Source: CAWHQZ01 sp963831645
Lineage (GTDB): Bacteria; Pseudomonadota; Alphaproteobacteria; Rhizobiales; Aestuariivirgaceae
Assembly: GCA_963831645.1 (NCBI GenBank)
Contig: CAWHQZ010000014.1
Span: forward strand, 131,846 to 195,845
DNA: 64,000 nucleotides
Reading direction: 5' to 3'
The notes under the pieces are model-generated. The model saw nothing but the letters and a program-made list of their open reading frames with translations, did no database searches and was not told the DNA's origin. Position numbers and translations under genes: made by a program. The number at the start of each line of letters is the position of its first letter. The stretch's first letter is position 1. This document shows, piece after piece, positions 8,510 through 16,833 of the stretch.

Positions 8510-8597
8510 TGTTGCGCTTCGCTCTCATCAGGCCTTCGATCTCACGCAGCGCGCGCAAATAGGCGCGCCGTGTCCTGATCGGGGCCATCTCCGTCAT
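8510..8597 (-). pseudogene. HigA-like antitoxin remnant (N-terminus only)
   Basis: ATG at 8597 overlaps the stop of the preceding regulator. It reads APIRTRRAYLRALREIEGL then MRAKRN, the typical N-terminus of HigA-type antitoxins, which normally continues for 80 or more residues including the helix-turn-helix. Here it runs straight into the hairpin repeat at 8412-8480, so its last codons encode repeat sequence. A deletion or repeat insertion removed the DNA-binding part. Confidence 0.6.
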
Positions 8598-9031
8598 GCG
8601 GCGAGGCGATAGTTCGACGGGTCCGACCCATCGATCAAAATCGGCTGCTGCACTGCGCTGGTCACCGACCAGCCGCTGATCTCGCTGATGCCGTCTTTCA
8701 CCTTGAGTTTCAGCCTCTCGATCGCGTACAGCCGGAGGAGCGTTTCCGCGTTGGCGTCGATTTCCGTTTCACCGCGCTCCCAGCGGCCGATGGTGAGCGG
8801 CTCACGGTGGATCATCGCTGCCAGTTCGGCCTGCGTCATGCCCATTTCAGTGCGCAGGAAGCGCATCTCCCGGCCATTCATCATCGCCCCGCGCGTAACG
8901 ATGCCGAGCGTGATCGCCCGATGGAGGCCGTTCACGTTCGGAATGCGGACGACGTCGTCGGCGGCAAGGGACGATACCCGGGCAATGAACACATTATCCA
9001 ATCCGCAATCGGTGTACCTGTACGCGTTCAT
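8594..9031 (-). CDS. XRE-type HTH regulator (TA-associated)
   Basis: 145 residues. The N-terminal half begins MNAYRYTDCGLDNV and contains IPNVNGLHRAI. A Cro/C1-type helix-turn-helix follows at about residues 54-100 (REMRFLRTEMGMTQAELAAM, then IGRWERGE), and the tail ends IDGSDPSNYRLAA. Proteins of this design usually follow a DUF4258-type toxin; only the end of such a toxin (9048-9115) is present here. Appears intact and now without a complete partner. Confidence 0.75.
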   Translation of the reverse strand: MNAYRYTDCGLDNVFIARVSSLAADDVVRIPNVNGLHRAITLGIVTRGAMMNGREMRFLRTEMGMTQAELAAMIHREPLTIGRWERGETEIDANAETLLRLYAIERLKLKVKDGISEISGWSVTSAVQQPILIDGSDPSNYRLAA

Positions 9032-9047
9032 TTGCCGTACTCATGGC

Positions 9048-9115
9048 TCATTGCATTGGTTCGTCTCGCCACATGACCGTGACGATCTTTATCTTGGGGG
9101 TTCGATCCATGGAAG
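9048..9115 (-). pseudogene. Possible DUF4258 toxin C-terminal remnant
   Basis: The minus strand reads PKIKIVTVMWRDEPMQ to a TGA at 9048-9050, 16 bases before the HTH gene start. This resembles the end of DUF4258/RelE-like toxins that precede such regulators. The preceding 150 bases do not continue the family. Short match, low certainty. Confidence 0.35.
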
Positions 9116-9194
9116 CGCGATGACTATCCGGTTTTCCAACCAGGCAATGAATTGGGCCCGGGCGTTTCCATGTTACATCCGGCGAACGTATATC

Positions 9195-9440
9195 ATGAAG
9201 GTCGTCATGCGGGTCGCCAAATGGGGCAACAGTCTCGCCATTGGCCTGCCGCGCCCGGTTGTCGAGGCGCTGGGCCTCGAGGAGGGCGATTCGGTCGAGG
9301 TCCATGTCCTGGGGTCGCGGTCGTTCGAGATCGGCAGGGCGGCGCGGCCGCGGGAACTGATCGCCGGGCTGCGGAAGTACCGCGGCCGGCTGCCGGCCGG
9401 ATTCAGGTTCGACCGGCTCGAGGCGCGTGAGCGCGGCTGA
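9195..9440 (+). CDS. AbrB/MazE-type antitoxin
   Basis: 81 residues. VAKWGNSLAIGLPRPVVEAL and GLEEGDSVEVHV form the swapped-hairpin AbrB/SpoVT DNA-binding domain. The C-terminal tail (RELIAGLRKYRGRLP) would bind the toxin. ATG at 9195 is chosen; a second ATG at 9207 is possible. The stop at 9438-9440 lies inside the following PIN toxin frame (14-base overlap), the usual translational coupling of VapBC-type modules. Confidence 0.75.
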   Translation: MKVVMRVAKWGNSLAIGLPRPVVEALGLEEGDSVEVHVLGSRSFEIGRAARPRELIAGLRKYRGRLPAGFRFDRLEARERG

Positions 9441-9720
9441 CGCCTTCTTCGACACCAGTGTTCTCCTGTATCTGTTGTCGGCCGATCAACGCAAGGCGGA
9501 CCGGGCGGAGGCGCTGTCGGCCCGGGGTGGAGTGGTCAGCGTACAGGTCCTGAACGAGTTCGCCGCCGTCGCTTTACGCAAGCTCGTCCTGGCGCTGCCC
9601 GAGGTGCGCGAGGTTGCTTTCGGCCATCCGTGCCGCCTGCACCGTGAGGCCGATCGACATCGAGACCCATGCGTCGGTGTCGCCATATTGCCGGTGCGAG
9701 CCGATGAAGCGCGCGCGTGA
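9427..9720 (+). pseudogene. VapC-like PIN toxin, frameshifted and C-truncated
   Basis: GTG start at 9427 overlapping the antitoxin. FFDTSVLLYLLSADQRKADR carries the first catalytic Asp; VQVLNEFAAVALRKL carries the conserved Glu. An extra T near 9618 shifts the frame, after which AIRAACTVRPIDIETHAS is readable in another frame. The last acidic strands of the PIN fold are absent before the next gene at 9725. Probably inactive. Confidence 0.65.
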
Positions 9721-9724
9721 CGCA

Positions 9725-10006
9725 TCAAGCCGCCGATAGCCGCACATGGAACTTGCTGCCGGTCGCCTCGGCGTAGCGCAAGAGCGTCTTGGTGCTCGGA
9801 AGCGTGTGGCCGCTCTCCAGGCGCGCGATGGCGGATTGGCTGGTGCCCATTCGTGCCGCCAGTTCGGCCTGGGATAGGCCGGCGCGCAGCCGGGCCCTCA
9901 GCAATTCAGCGGAAATCTCGAACTCTGGAGCGAGCGCGTCATACTCGGCCTTGACCCTGGGGTTGGCAAGCAGACGAGCCTTGAGCTTCTCGAATGGGAT
10001 TGTCAT
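9725..10006 (-). CDS. higA: HigA-type HTH antitoxin
   Basis: 93 residues with a helix-turn-helix at about residues 42-90 (LRAGLSQAELAARMGTSQSA, then IARLESG). In HigBA modules this protein binds the toxin and represses the shared promoter. Its ATG (10004-10006) overlaps the toxin stop (10003-10005) as ATGA, giving toxin-first order, typical of higBA. Both genes are intact, unlike nearly every other TA pair in the island. The start MTIPFEKLKARLL is chosen over longer in-frame options because of this overlap. Confidence 0.85.
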   Translation of the reverse strand: MTIPFEKLKARLLANPRVKAEYDALAPEFEISAELLRARLRAGLSQAELAARMGTSQSAIARLESGHTLPSTKTLLRYAEATGSKFHVRLSAA

Positions 10007-10326
10007 GTGATCTCCTTTGCTCGCCGCAGTGCAAGTTCGATCTCGGCGCGCGGCGTCTTCTGTGTCTTCTTCACGAACGCACGAACCACGACGACTCTCC
10101 GGCCGATCGCCGTGACATAGAGCGCGCGGGCTATTCCGTCGCGGCCGGTCAGCCGCAATTCCCACAGTTTCCCCTCCAGGTGGTTCACGTGCGGCTCGCT
10201 CAGGCTTTCGAGCCCGGCTTGGCGAATGCGCTCGGCAAGCCGTAAGAACCGCGCCTGCATGTCCGCCGGAAGGGCGGCGATTTCAGCGGCGACAGTTTCG
10301 TTCAGGATTTCGACTCGCCAGGTCAC
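10003..10326 (-). CDS. higB: RelE/HigB-family toxin (Gp49-like)
   Basis: 107 residues of the phage Gp49-like/HigB RelE superfamily (DUF891): LEGKLWELRLTGRDGIARAL, then YVTAIGRRVVVVRAFVKKTQ and a C-terminal helix EIELALRRAKE. These toxins cleave mRNA on the ribosome. Translationally coupled to the antitoxin. A perfect inverted repeat lies 15 bases before its ATG. Confidence 0.85.
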   Translation of the reverse strand: MTWRVEILNETVAAEIAALPADMQARFLRLAERIRQAGLESLSEPHVNHLEGKLWELRLTGRDGIARALYVTAIGRRVVVVRAFVKKTQKTPRAEIELALRRAKEIT

Positions 10327-10340
10327 ATCACGTCCGCTTA

Positions 10341-10358
10341 TATCTCAATTTTGAGATA
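10341..10358. promoter_or_regulatory. Operator-like inverted repeat of the higBA pair
   Basis: TATCTCAA-TT-TTGAGATA, perfect 8-bp arms, 15 bases upstream of higB. On the minus strand a -10-like TATAAG partly overlaps it, placing it where HigA would block RNA polymerase. Confidence 0.6.
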
Positions 10359-10458
10359 AATGAAAGGGCAAAAGGCGCACAAGCTCTCTCGCGTTTACCA
10401 CGATCACGATTTGGCAGAGGGCGTTGCGCCAGGTAGCGCGCAGAGCAATGCGGCGGGT

Positions 10459-11364
10459 CTATGTCTCACTCCGTCGCGCCAGCGCCCGTTCGATCTCGTT
10501 GCGGTTGACGAGCACGATGTGCTGCTCGTGGGGCGGCCGCGCGCCCGGCGCGACGTCGAGGCCGAGGCGCTTCAGGGCATAGAAAAGGAGCGCACGCCGC
10601 ACCGGGATCGAGATCGTCTTGCCGCGGATGCCGTAGTCGATGGCGATGGCGCGCGCCTGCGCTCGCGTGAGCTCCGGATGGGGGGCGATCACCAGCTCGA
10701 CAGTGGTCGACCAATCCGTATCCTGGCGGCCATCGGATTCGGCTGCGCCGCGCGGCTTCGGCCTGGACAGGCGTCCGAGCACGAAGTCGCGGAACTCGGC
10801 CGTGTCGCGGTCGAAGGCGCGGGCGTGCCAGCGAAATCCGTCATGGGGCCAGGGCGTGCGGCTCGATTATTCGGCGTGTGGGCTCCGGGCGGCTCAGCGA
10901 CTGGTAAGCGACATCTCGATTGCGCTGCCGTTCCCGGGATGGCCTTGAGCACGGTGCGCAGCGACGAAGGGATCGATCGGACGCTGCGGGACGGGTGTGG
11001 CATCGAAAGGCGGTGCGGTGCCGAGCATGCTGCCCTCGATCTTCAGAACGCCGAGATCGACGAGGCGCAACTCGCCAAGGAAGCGGCCGGCATCGGGCGC
11101 GGCAGGACCGGTTTGAAATCGTCGTCGCGACGTATCGTTAGGCGCGGCGCGGACTTGAATCGTAGGCCACTCCGGACGCGTGCCAGGAGCGCCAGATAAC
11201 GGCCGATGTCGGCGGAGGCCTGGCTCATCGACACGCCGAAGCGGCGCACCAGGTCGGTGCGGTTGACCTCGGGGCCGAGCCAGCAACAGACGCTCTTCGA
11301 TGAAAGCAATGCGCTGCTCGATCGACCAGCGCAGACGGTCGTCGGCGGTGGCGGAAACCGAAGA
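10459..11364 (-). CDS. WYL-domain transcriptional regulator, frameshifted
   Basis: Corrected reading gives a winged-helix N-terminus (RWSIEQRIAFIEERL, then VNRTDLVRRFGVSMSQASAD), a linker, the WYL domain (AYQSLSRPEP, RIIEPHALA, GFRWHARAFDRDTAEFRDF) and a C-terminal extension (HPELTRAQARAIAIDYGIRG to TGA at 10459). Several single-base shifts lie between 10780 and 11300. WYL proteins sense ligands, often nucleic acid-derived, and commonly regulate defence loci, including CRISPR systems. It diverges from a helicase fragment. The start is uncertain; about 11364 is my estimate. Confidence 0.75.
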
Positions 11365-11690
11365 CGTGCGGGACCTTGACTTGATGCCGGCGCAGTACGT
11401 GGCTAGTTTCTGAGACCATCGTATAATAAGTACGAGCATCGAGATGGTATAGCCATCTGCAAGTCTTCACGCTTATATGCGATTTGTTGTCTGGTTTGTC
11501 TGCGGATCGTGCCCGGGTTGCAATTGGCATGCAATCACAGGTTTACTGGCGGCAACGCAGCGAAGGAGGAAATACGCTAGCTTTTGGGATGTGGATCTCG
11601 GCACTCGATCCCGCTGTTGGCGAACGACCTTCGGAACGTCTCCCTTCCGAGGCGCATCCGCCTTGGGAGCGGGGCCGAGGTTTCCGACGC
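11365..11690. other. Intergenic region between WYL gene and helicase fragment
   Basis: Contains a -10-like TATAAT (11422-11427) and a palindrome at 11442-11458. The rest has open frames on the plus strand but no motif I recognise; it may be the decayed beginning of the helicase gene. Confidence 0.4.
11442..11458. promoter_or_regulatory. Palindrome in the WYL/helicase intergenic region
   Basis: AGATGG-TATAG-CCATCT, 6-bp arms, near a TATAAT box. Possible operator for the WYL protein. Confidence 0.3.
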
Positions 11691-11699
11691 GGTAGCGCC

Positions 11700-11968
11700 G
11701 AGATGATTAGAGGTCCTGAGGACGTGGCTGACGCTTCGGTGACTTTGATCCGAGATCCTTCAGGATAGGCGTCTACCGCATGGCGGGAAAGCTACCCGGA
11801 GGGCTTCCCCTTCCAGCGCGGACATTCGCAGCCGCCACGTCCCTCCCGCAGCTCGTTCATGTCCCGACCGGATTAGGCAAGACGGCGATGGTCGGCGTCG
11901 GCTGGGTCTGGAGGCGTTTCGGCGGTAACGAAGTGCGGAGGGCAGAGACGCCGCGACGACCGCGTTGA
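11700..11968 (+). pseudogene. Helicase fragment, possibly Cas3-like
   Basis: From about 11750 the plus strand reads LVHVPTGLGKTAMVGVGWVW then RRFGGNEVRRAETPRR. PTGLGKT is a Walker A motif (motif I) of superfamily 2 helicases; the spacing and the following basic stretch recall Cas3 helicases of type I CRISPR systems, as does the divergent WYL regulator. Motifs II-VI, an HD domain, other cas genes and repeats are all absent, and the frame ends before the next gene. Assignment to Cas3 is inference. Confidence 0.4.
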
Positions 11969-12021
11969 GTTCCGGTCCCTATTGTGGCTCGATCGTCAGA
12001 CACCCCTGAGAGGTTTCCTTC

Positions 12022-14535
12022 ATGAAATCCCATGCCCGCGTGGTGGTGATCGGCGGCGGCGTGGTCGGCGTCTCGACGCTCTATCACCTCGCCAGAAAGG
12101 GCTGGACCGACGTCGGTGCTGGTCGAGCGCAAGGAACTGACGTCGGGCTCGACCTGGCATGCGGCGGGCCTCCTGCCGCTCTTCAACATGTCCTATTCGG
12201 TCGGCCAGATTCACAAATACTCGGTCGCGCTCTACGACGAGCTCGAAGCAGAGACCGGCCAGCACGTCGGCTTCCGGCGCTGCTCGAACATCCGCCTCGC
12301 CCGCACCAAGGACCGCTGGGACGAGTTCATGTATTACGCCGGCGTCGCCGAAACGATCGGCGTCAAGGTCAACAAGCTGACACCGGCGCAGGTGAAGGAG
12401 CTCTGGCCGCTCTGCGAGACCGACGGCATCCTCGGCGCCATCCAGCACCCCGACGACGGCTACATCCAGCCGGCCGACCTCACCCAGGCGTTCGCCAAGG
12501 GCGCCCGCGCGCGCGGCGCCGAGATCCACCGCAACACCAAAGTCATCGCGATCGAGCAGAAGCCCTCCGGCGAATGGCTGGTCAAGACCGACCAGGGCGA
12601 CATCACCTGCGAGCACGTCGTGTCGGCGACCGGCAATTTCGCGCGCCGCACCGGCGCCATGGTCGGGCTCGACGTGCCGGTCATCCCGGTCGAGCACCAG
12701 TACATCGTCACCGAAGCGCACCCGAAGATCCACGAGCGCCAGGCCAGGGGCCTGCCCGAAATGGGCGTGCTGCGCGAGGCCGATTCCTCCTGGTACATGC
12801 GCGAGGAGGCGGGCGGCCTGCTGCTCGGTCCCTACGAGAAGGGCGCGCCGGTCTGCTATGTGGACGGACCTGCAGAAACGAGCGAATACGAACTCTTCCA
12901 GGAGGACCTCGAACGGCTCGAGCCGCACATCGAGACGGCGATCGCGCGGGTGCCGGCGTTCGGCGAGGTCGGCATCAAGAAGGTCTACAACGGCGCCATC
13001 GCCTATACGCCCGACGGCTCGCCGATCATCGGCCCGGCCTGGGGCATGAGGAACTTCTGGCTCAACGAAGGCCACTCGTTCGGCGTCACCGCCGCCGGGC
13101 GGCGCCGGCTGGCAGCTCGCCGAATGGATCGTCGAAGGCGAGCCCACCATCGACATGATGGGCGTCGATCCGCGGCGCTTCGGCCCCTACGCCTCGGAAG
13201 GCTATCTGAAGGTCAAGAACGAGGAGGCCTACGCCAACGTCTTCACCGTCCACTACCCGGACGAGGAGCGCGCCGCGGCGCGGCCGCTCAAGACGGCGCC
13301 CTGCTATGCTCGCATGGAGGCGCTGGGGGCGGTGTTCGGCTCCGTCTACGGCTGGGAACGGCCGGGCTGGTTCGCGCCCAAGGGCTATGGCCTCGACGAT
13401 AGCGCACTCGACCGGCCGGACACGCTGCTGCGCCACAATCATGCGCCGGCGGCGAGCGACGGCCGGATCAAGGAGAAATGGTCGTTCCGCCGCTCGAACT
13501 ATTTCCCGATCGTCGGCGAGGAATGCCGCCACGTCAGCGAACATGTCGGGCTGCAGGACATGTCGGCCTTCGCCAAGATGGAGGTCTCGGGGCCGGCTGC
13601 CCGCGCCTGGCTCGATTCGATCCTCGCCAACCGCATCCCGAAGAAGCCAGGCCGCATCGCGCTCTGCCATCTCCTGACGCCCGGCGGCGGGGTGCGCTCG
13701 GAGTTCACGCGTCTACGAATGGCAGCCGGGGCGGTTCTACCTCGTTTCGGCCGGCGCCTATGAACGGCACGACCACGACACGCTGGCGCGGCACTTGCCC
13801 GAAGACGGCTCGGTGACCTTGACGCCCATCACGACGCGCCTCGGCGTGCTGGTGCTGGCCGGCCCAAGAGCGCGCCAGGTGCTCGAGAAGCTCACCGACC
13901 GCAGACCTTTCGAACGCCGCCTTCCCGTGGCTGTCGGGCAAGCCGATTTCGGTGGGTCCGTGCACGGCGCACGCGCTGCGCGTGAACTTCGTCGGCGAGC
14001 TCGGCTGGGAATTCCATCATCCGATCGAGCAGCAGAACGCGCTCTTCGACGCGCTGATGGAGGCGGGCGCGGAGTTCGACATCCGGCCCTACGGCATCAA
14101 GGCCATGTCGGCGCTCGCCATCGAGAAATCCTACCGGCTCATCCCGCGCGAGCTGTCGATCGAATATTCGGCCTACGAGTCGGGCCTCGACCGGTTCGTG
14201 CATCCCAACAAGGGCCAGTTCATCGGCCGCGACGCGCTCGTGAAAAACCGCGAGCAGGGGCTCCGGTGGAATTTCGTGACGCTCGAGGTCAGGGAGTCAC
14301 CGATGCCGATGCGCGCGGCTCGGAGCCGATCTATGCCGGGGGCAAGCTCGTCGGCCGCGCCACCAACGGCGGCTACGGCTGGCGGTGCGGCAAGTCCCTG
14401 GCGCTCGCCATGGTGAAGCCGGAGCACGCGCGGCTCGGAACCGAGCTCGAGATCGGCATTTTAGGCAAAAACCACCAGGCCACCGTCATCCCCGAAAGCC
14501 CGTTCGACCCGGAGAACCACCGCCTCCGCGCCTGA
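12022..14535 (+). CDS. Dimethylglycine/sarcosine dehydrogenase-like flavoprotein, frameshifted
   Basis: About 837 residues after correction. Oxidative N-demethylation of a methylated glycine, with transfer of the one-carbon unit to tetrahydrofolate. An N-terminal FAD domain (VVVIGGGVVGVSTLYHLARK); STWHAAGLL contains the His (nt 12158-12160) equivalent to the one that covalently binds FAD in DMGDH/SARDH; a middle FAO_M domain follows, and then the GCV_T folate-binding domains (RVNFVGELGWEF, PNKGQFIGRDALV) from about nt 13480. Extra bases near 12115, 13100, 13712, 13905 and a missing G near 14290 shift the frame; no motif is lost. Electron acceptor in the family is ETF. The exact methylamine is not determined. 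Confidence 0.85.
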
Positions 14536-14543
14536 TCGCGGCT

Positions 14544-14583
14544 GTCATCCCCGCGAAGGCGGATCCTCGTGGGAGGGGATGAC
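14544..14583 (+). repeat. Interspersed GTCAT hairpin repeat, copy 3
   Basis: GTCATCCCC (14544-14552) and its inverse GGGGATGAC (14575-14583) enclose CGCGAAGGCGG. Follows the DMGDH stop and replaces the start of the GIY-YIG gene. Confidence 0.6.
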
Positions 14584-14599
14584 GACCTTGTTGCTCTCG

Positions 14600-14817
14600 C
14601 GCACCATCGCCTATGGCAACACCGCACGGGCGAGTTCGAAGGCTTTTCCAAGCGCTACGGTCTCAGGCAATTGGTCTGGTATGAAATGCATGAAGAAATG
14701 GAGACTGCCATCGTACGCGAAAAACAGCTCAAGAAGTGGAACCGGGGCTGGAAGATCGAGCTCATCGAGAAAATGAACCCCATGTGGCACGACCTCTACG
14801 AGGACTTGAACCGATGA
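14600..14817 (+). pseudogene. GIY-YIG nuclease-like protein lacking its catalytic N-terminus
   Basis: WQHRTGEFEGFSKRYGLRQL, WYEMHEEMETAIVREKQLKK and IELIEKMNPMWHDLYEDL form the C-terminal two-thirds of a small UPF0213/YhbQ-type GIY-YIG protein. The first 25 or so residues with the GIY and YIG motifs are missing; hairpin repeat copy 3 occupies that place, and copy 4 lies just after the stop. Lacking the catalytic motif, it is unlikely to be a nuclease. An in-frame ATG exists at 14569 inside the repeat. Confidence 0.65.
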
Positions 14818-14837
14818 GGATGCTGCTCCGCTTCATT

Positions 14838-14862
14838 GGATTCCCTCTGGCGAGGGAATGAC
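14838..14862 (-). repeat. Interspersed GTCAT hairpin repeat, copy 4
   Basis: Perfect 8-bp stem ATTCCCTC/GAGGGAAT (14840-14847, 14852-14859) with loop TGGC; GTC lies on the minus-strand side. Between the GIY-YIG remnant and the end of fhs. Confidence 0.65.
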
Positions 14863-14876
14863 GATCATAGCTCAAA

Positions 14877-16556
14877 TTAGAACAGCCCGACGATCCGGCC
14901 CTCGGCGTCGAGCCCGATGACCTCGGCCGCCGGCCTCTTCGGCAGGCCCGGCATGGTCATGATGTCGCCGCAGATGACGACGACGAACTCCGCACCCGCG
15001 GCGAGCCTTACCTCGCGGATCGGCACCACGTGATTGATGGGTGCGCCCTTGAGGTTGGGGTCGGTCGAAAACGAATACTGGGTCTTGGCCATGCAGACGG
15101 GAAACCGGCCGTACCCCAAGGCCTCGTAAGACCGGAGCTGATCGCGCACCGCCTTGTCGGCGACGATGTCGTCGGCGCGATAGATTTCCCTGGCGATGGT
15201 GCGGGCCTTCTCCCAGAGCGGCATGTCGTCGCCGTAGATGGGCGTGAACTGGCTCATGTTCTTGTCGGCGACGGCGATCACGTGGCGGGCGAGCTCGCGC
15301 GCGCCCTTCGAGCCCTCCGCCCAGTGGGTGCAGCGGAAGGCTTCGACGCCGTGGCCGCGGCTGTAGGCGGCGATCGCCTCGACCTCGGCCTCGGTATCGG
15401 TCGAGAAATGGTTGATCGCCACCGTGACGGGCACGCCGAACTTCTTGACGTTCTCGATATGGCGGCCGAGGTTCGCAAGGCCCTTCTTCAGCGCTTCGAC
15501 GTTCTCGCGCCTGAGATCGTCGCGGCCGACGCCGCCGTGCATCTTCAGCGCGCGCACGGTGGCGACGAGAACCGCCACGGAAGGGTGCAGGCCGGCCATG
15601 CGGCACTTGATGTCGAAGAATTTCTCCGCCCCGAGATCGGCGCCGAAACCCGCTTCGGTCACCACGTAGTCGGCGAGCCTGAGCGCCGCCCCGGTGGCGA
15701 TCGCCGAGTTGCAGCCGTGGGCGATGTTGCCGAACGGGCCACCGTGGACGAAGGCCGGATTGTTCTCGAGCGTCTGGACGAGGTTGGGCTGAAGAGCGTC
15801 CTTCAGGAGCACCGTCATGGCGCCGGAGGCCTTCAGGTCGCGGGCGCGGATTTCCTTCCGGTCGCGGGTCGCGGCGACGACGATCTGGCCCAGCCGGCGC
15901 TCGAGATCGGCGAGCGAGGTCGCAAGGCACAGGATGGCCATGATCTCGGAAGCGACGGTGATGTCGAAGCCCGCCTCGCGCGGGAAGCCGTTGGCGGTGC
16001 CGCCGAGCGGGCCCACGATCTCGCGCAGCGCCCGGTCGTTCATGTCCATGACGCGGCGCCAGGTGACTCGGCGCGAGTCGATGGCGAGCTCGTTGCCCCA
16101 GTAGATGTGGTTGTCGATCAGCGCCGCCAGCAGGTTGTGAGCCGCCGTGATGGCGTGGAAGTCGCCGGTGAAATGCAGGTTGATGTCCTCCATCGGCACC
16201 ACCTGGGCATGGCCGCCGCCGGCCGCGCCGCCCTTCATGCCGAAGCAGGGCCCGAGCGAGGGCTCGCGCAGGCAGATCATGGCCTTCCTGCCGGCCGCAC
16301 AGATGCCGTCGCCCAGCCCGACGGTGGTCGTCGTCTTGCCTTCGCCCGCCGGGGTGGGCGTGATCGCGGTCACCAGAATGAGCCTGGAGGCCGGCTTCTC
16401 CTTCAGGCCGGAGATGAATTCCAGGTCGACCTTCGCCTTGCTATGGCCGTAGGGGATGAGGTGCTTCTCGGGGATACCGAGCTTGCGGCCGACTTCGAGG
16501 ATCGGCTTCACTTTCGCAGCCCGCGCAATCTCGATGTCGGTTCTGATATCAGCCAT
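14877..16556 (-). CDS. fhs: Formate-tetrahydrofolate ligase
   Basis: 559 residues, full length for the family (about 557). ATP-dependent formation of 10-formyltetrahydrofolate from formate and THF. P-loop TPAGEGKTT at residues 68-76; REPSLGPCFGMKGGAAGGGH and INLHFTGDFHAITAAHNLLA are family signatures. ATG at 16556 follows AAGGGACGGGG; the frame stays open upstream but has no further conserved sequence. Undamaged, unlike the DMGDH-like gene it converges with. Together they suggest one-carbon metabolism fed by demethylation (inference). The 277 bases upstream contain no riboswitch I recognise. Confidence 0.95.
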   Translation of the reverse strand: MADIRTDIEIARAAKVKPILEVGRKLGIPEKHLIPYGHSKAKVDLEFISGLKEKPASRLILVTAITPTPAGEGKTTTTVGLGDGICAAGRKAMICLREPSLGPCFGMKGGAAGGGHAQVVPMEDINLHFTGDFHAITAAHNLLAALIDNHIYWGNELAIDSRRVTWRRVMDMNDRALREIVGPLGGTANGFPREAGFDITVASEIMAILCLATSLADLERRLGQIVVAATRDRKEIRARDLKASGAMTVLLKDALQPNLVQTLENNPAFVHGGPFGNIAHGCNSAIATGAALRLADYVVTEAGFGADLGAEKFFDIKCRMAGLHPSVAVLVATVRALKMHGGVGRDDLRRENVEALKKGLANLGRHIENVKKFGVPVTVAINHFSTDTEAEVEAIAAYSRGHGVEAFRCTHWAEGSKGARELARHVIAVADKNMSQFTPIYGDDMPLWEKARTIAREIYRADDIVADKAVRDQLRSYEALGYGRFPVCMAKTQYSFSTDPNLKGAPINHVVPIREVRLAAGAEFVVVICGDIMTMPGLPKRPAAEVIGLDAEGRIVGLF

Positions 16557-16668
16557 GGCGCCCCGTCCCTTGTTGTTGGCAGGCCCCACAGTTAGAGACG
16601 CGCTCCCGCCGCGACATTGCCGCCACGACGCTTCTGGCCCATTTCCGACCTGCATCTCCCCGGCATTC

Positions 16669-16760
16669 GTCATACCAGCGAAAGCTGTCAGCGAAAGCTG
16701 GTATCCCGCTTTGACGCCTCTGCAAACGGAAAAGCCTAAAGGGGGATGGTCGGCGCGGCG
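16669..16760 (+). repeat. Interspersed GTCAT hairpin repeat, copy 5 (decayed)
   Basis: ATACCAGC (16672-16679) pairs with GCTGGTAT (16697-16704) around GAAA and an internal GCTGTCAGC hairpin; then CCCGCTT, a spacer with AACGGAAAAGCC and AAAGGGGGAT. Same layout as the complete copy at 22756 but without the second hairpin. It fills much of the fhs/GGT intergenic region. Confidence 0.6.
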
Positions 16761-16833
16761 GACGACGGAGGTGGCGCGCGCAGTATCCTCACCGATGGTG
16801 ACGTTTGGATCTGGATAAAGGATAAAGCCGCCC

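Noticed and set aside
3700..11500. CRISPR array among the accessory repeats
   Set aside because: Repeats are scattered, palindromic and unevenly spaced; no regular repeat-spacer pattern.
12020..13156. A 378-codon minus-strand frame opposite the DMGDH-like gene
   Set aside because: Low-complexity composition without motifs, while the plus strand carries FAD and folate domains.
15030..16595. A 521-codon open frame antisense to fhs
   Set aside because: No conserved motif; it is the complementary frame of a well-supported gene in GC-rich DNA.
16557..16833. Tetrahydrofolate or other riboswitch before fhs
   Set aside because: The region is explained by a decayed hairpin repeat and shows no riboswitch core I recognise.
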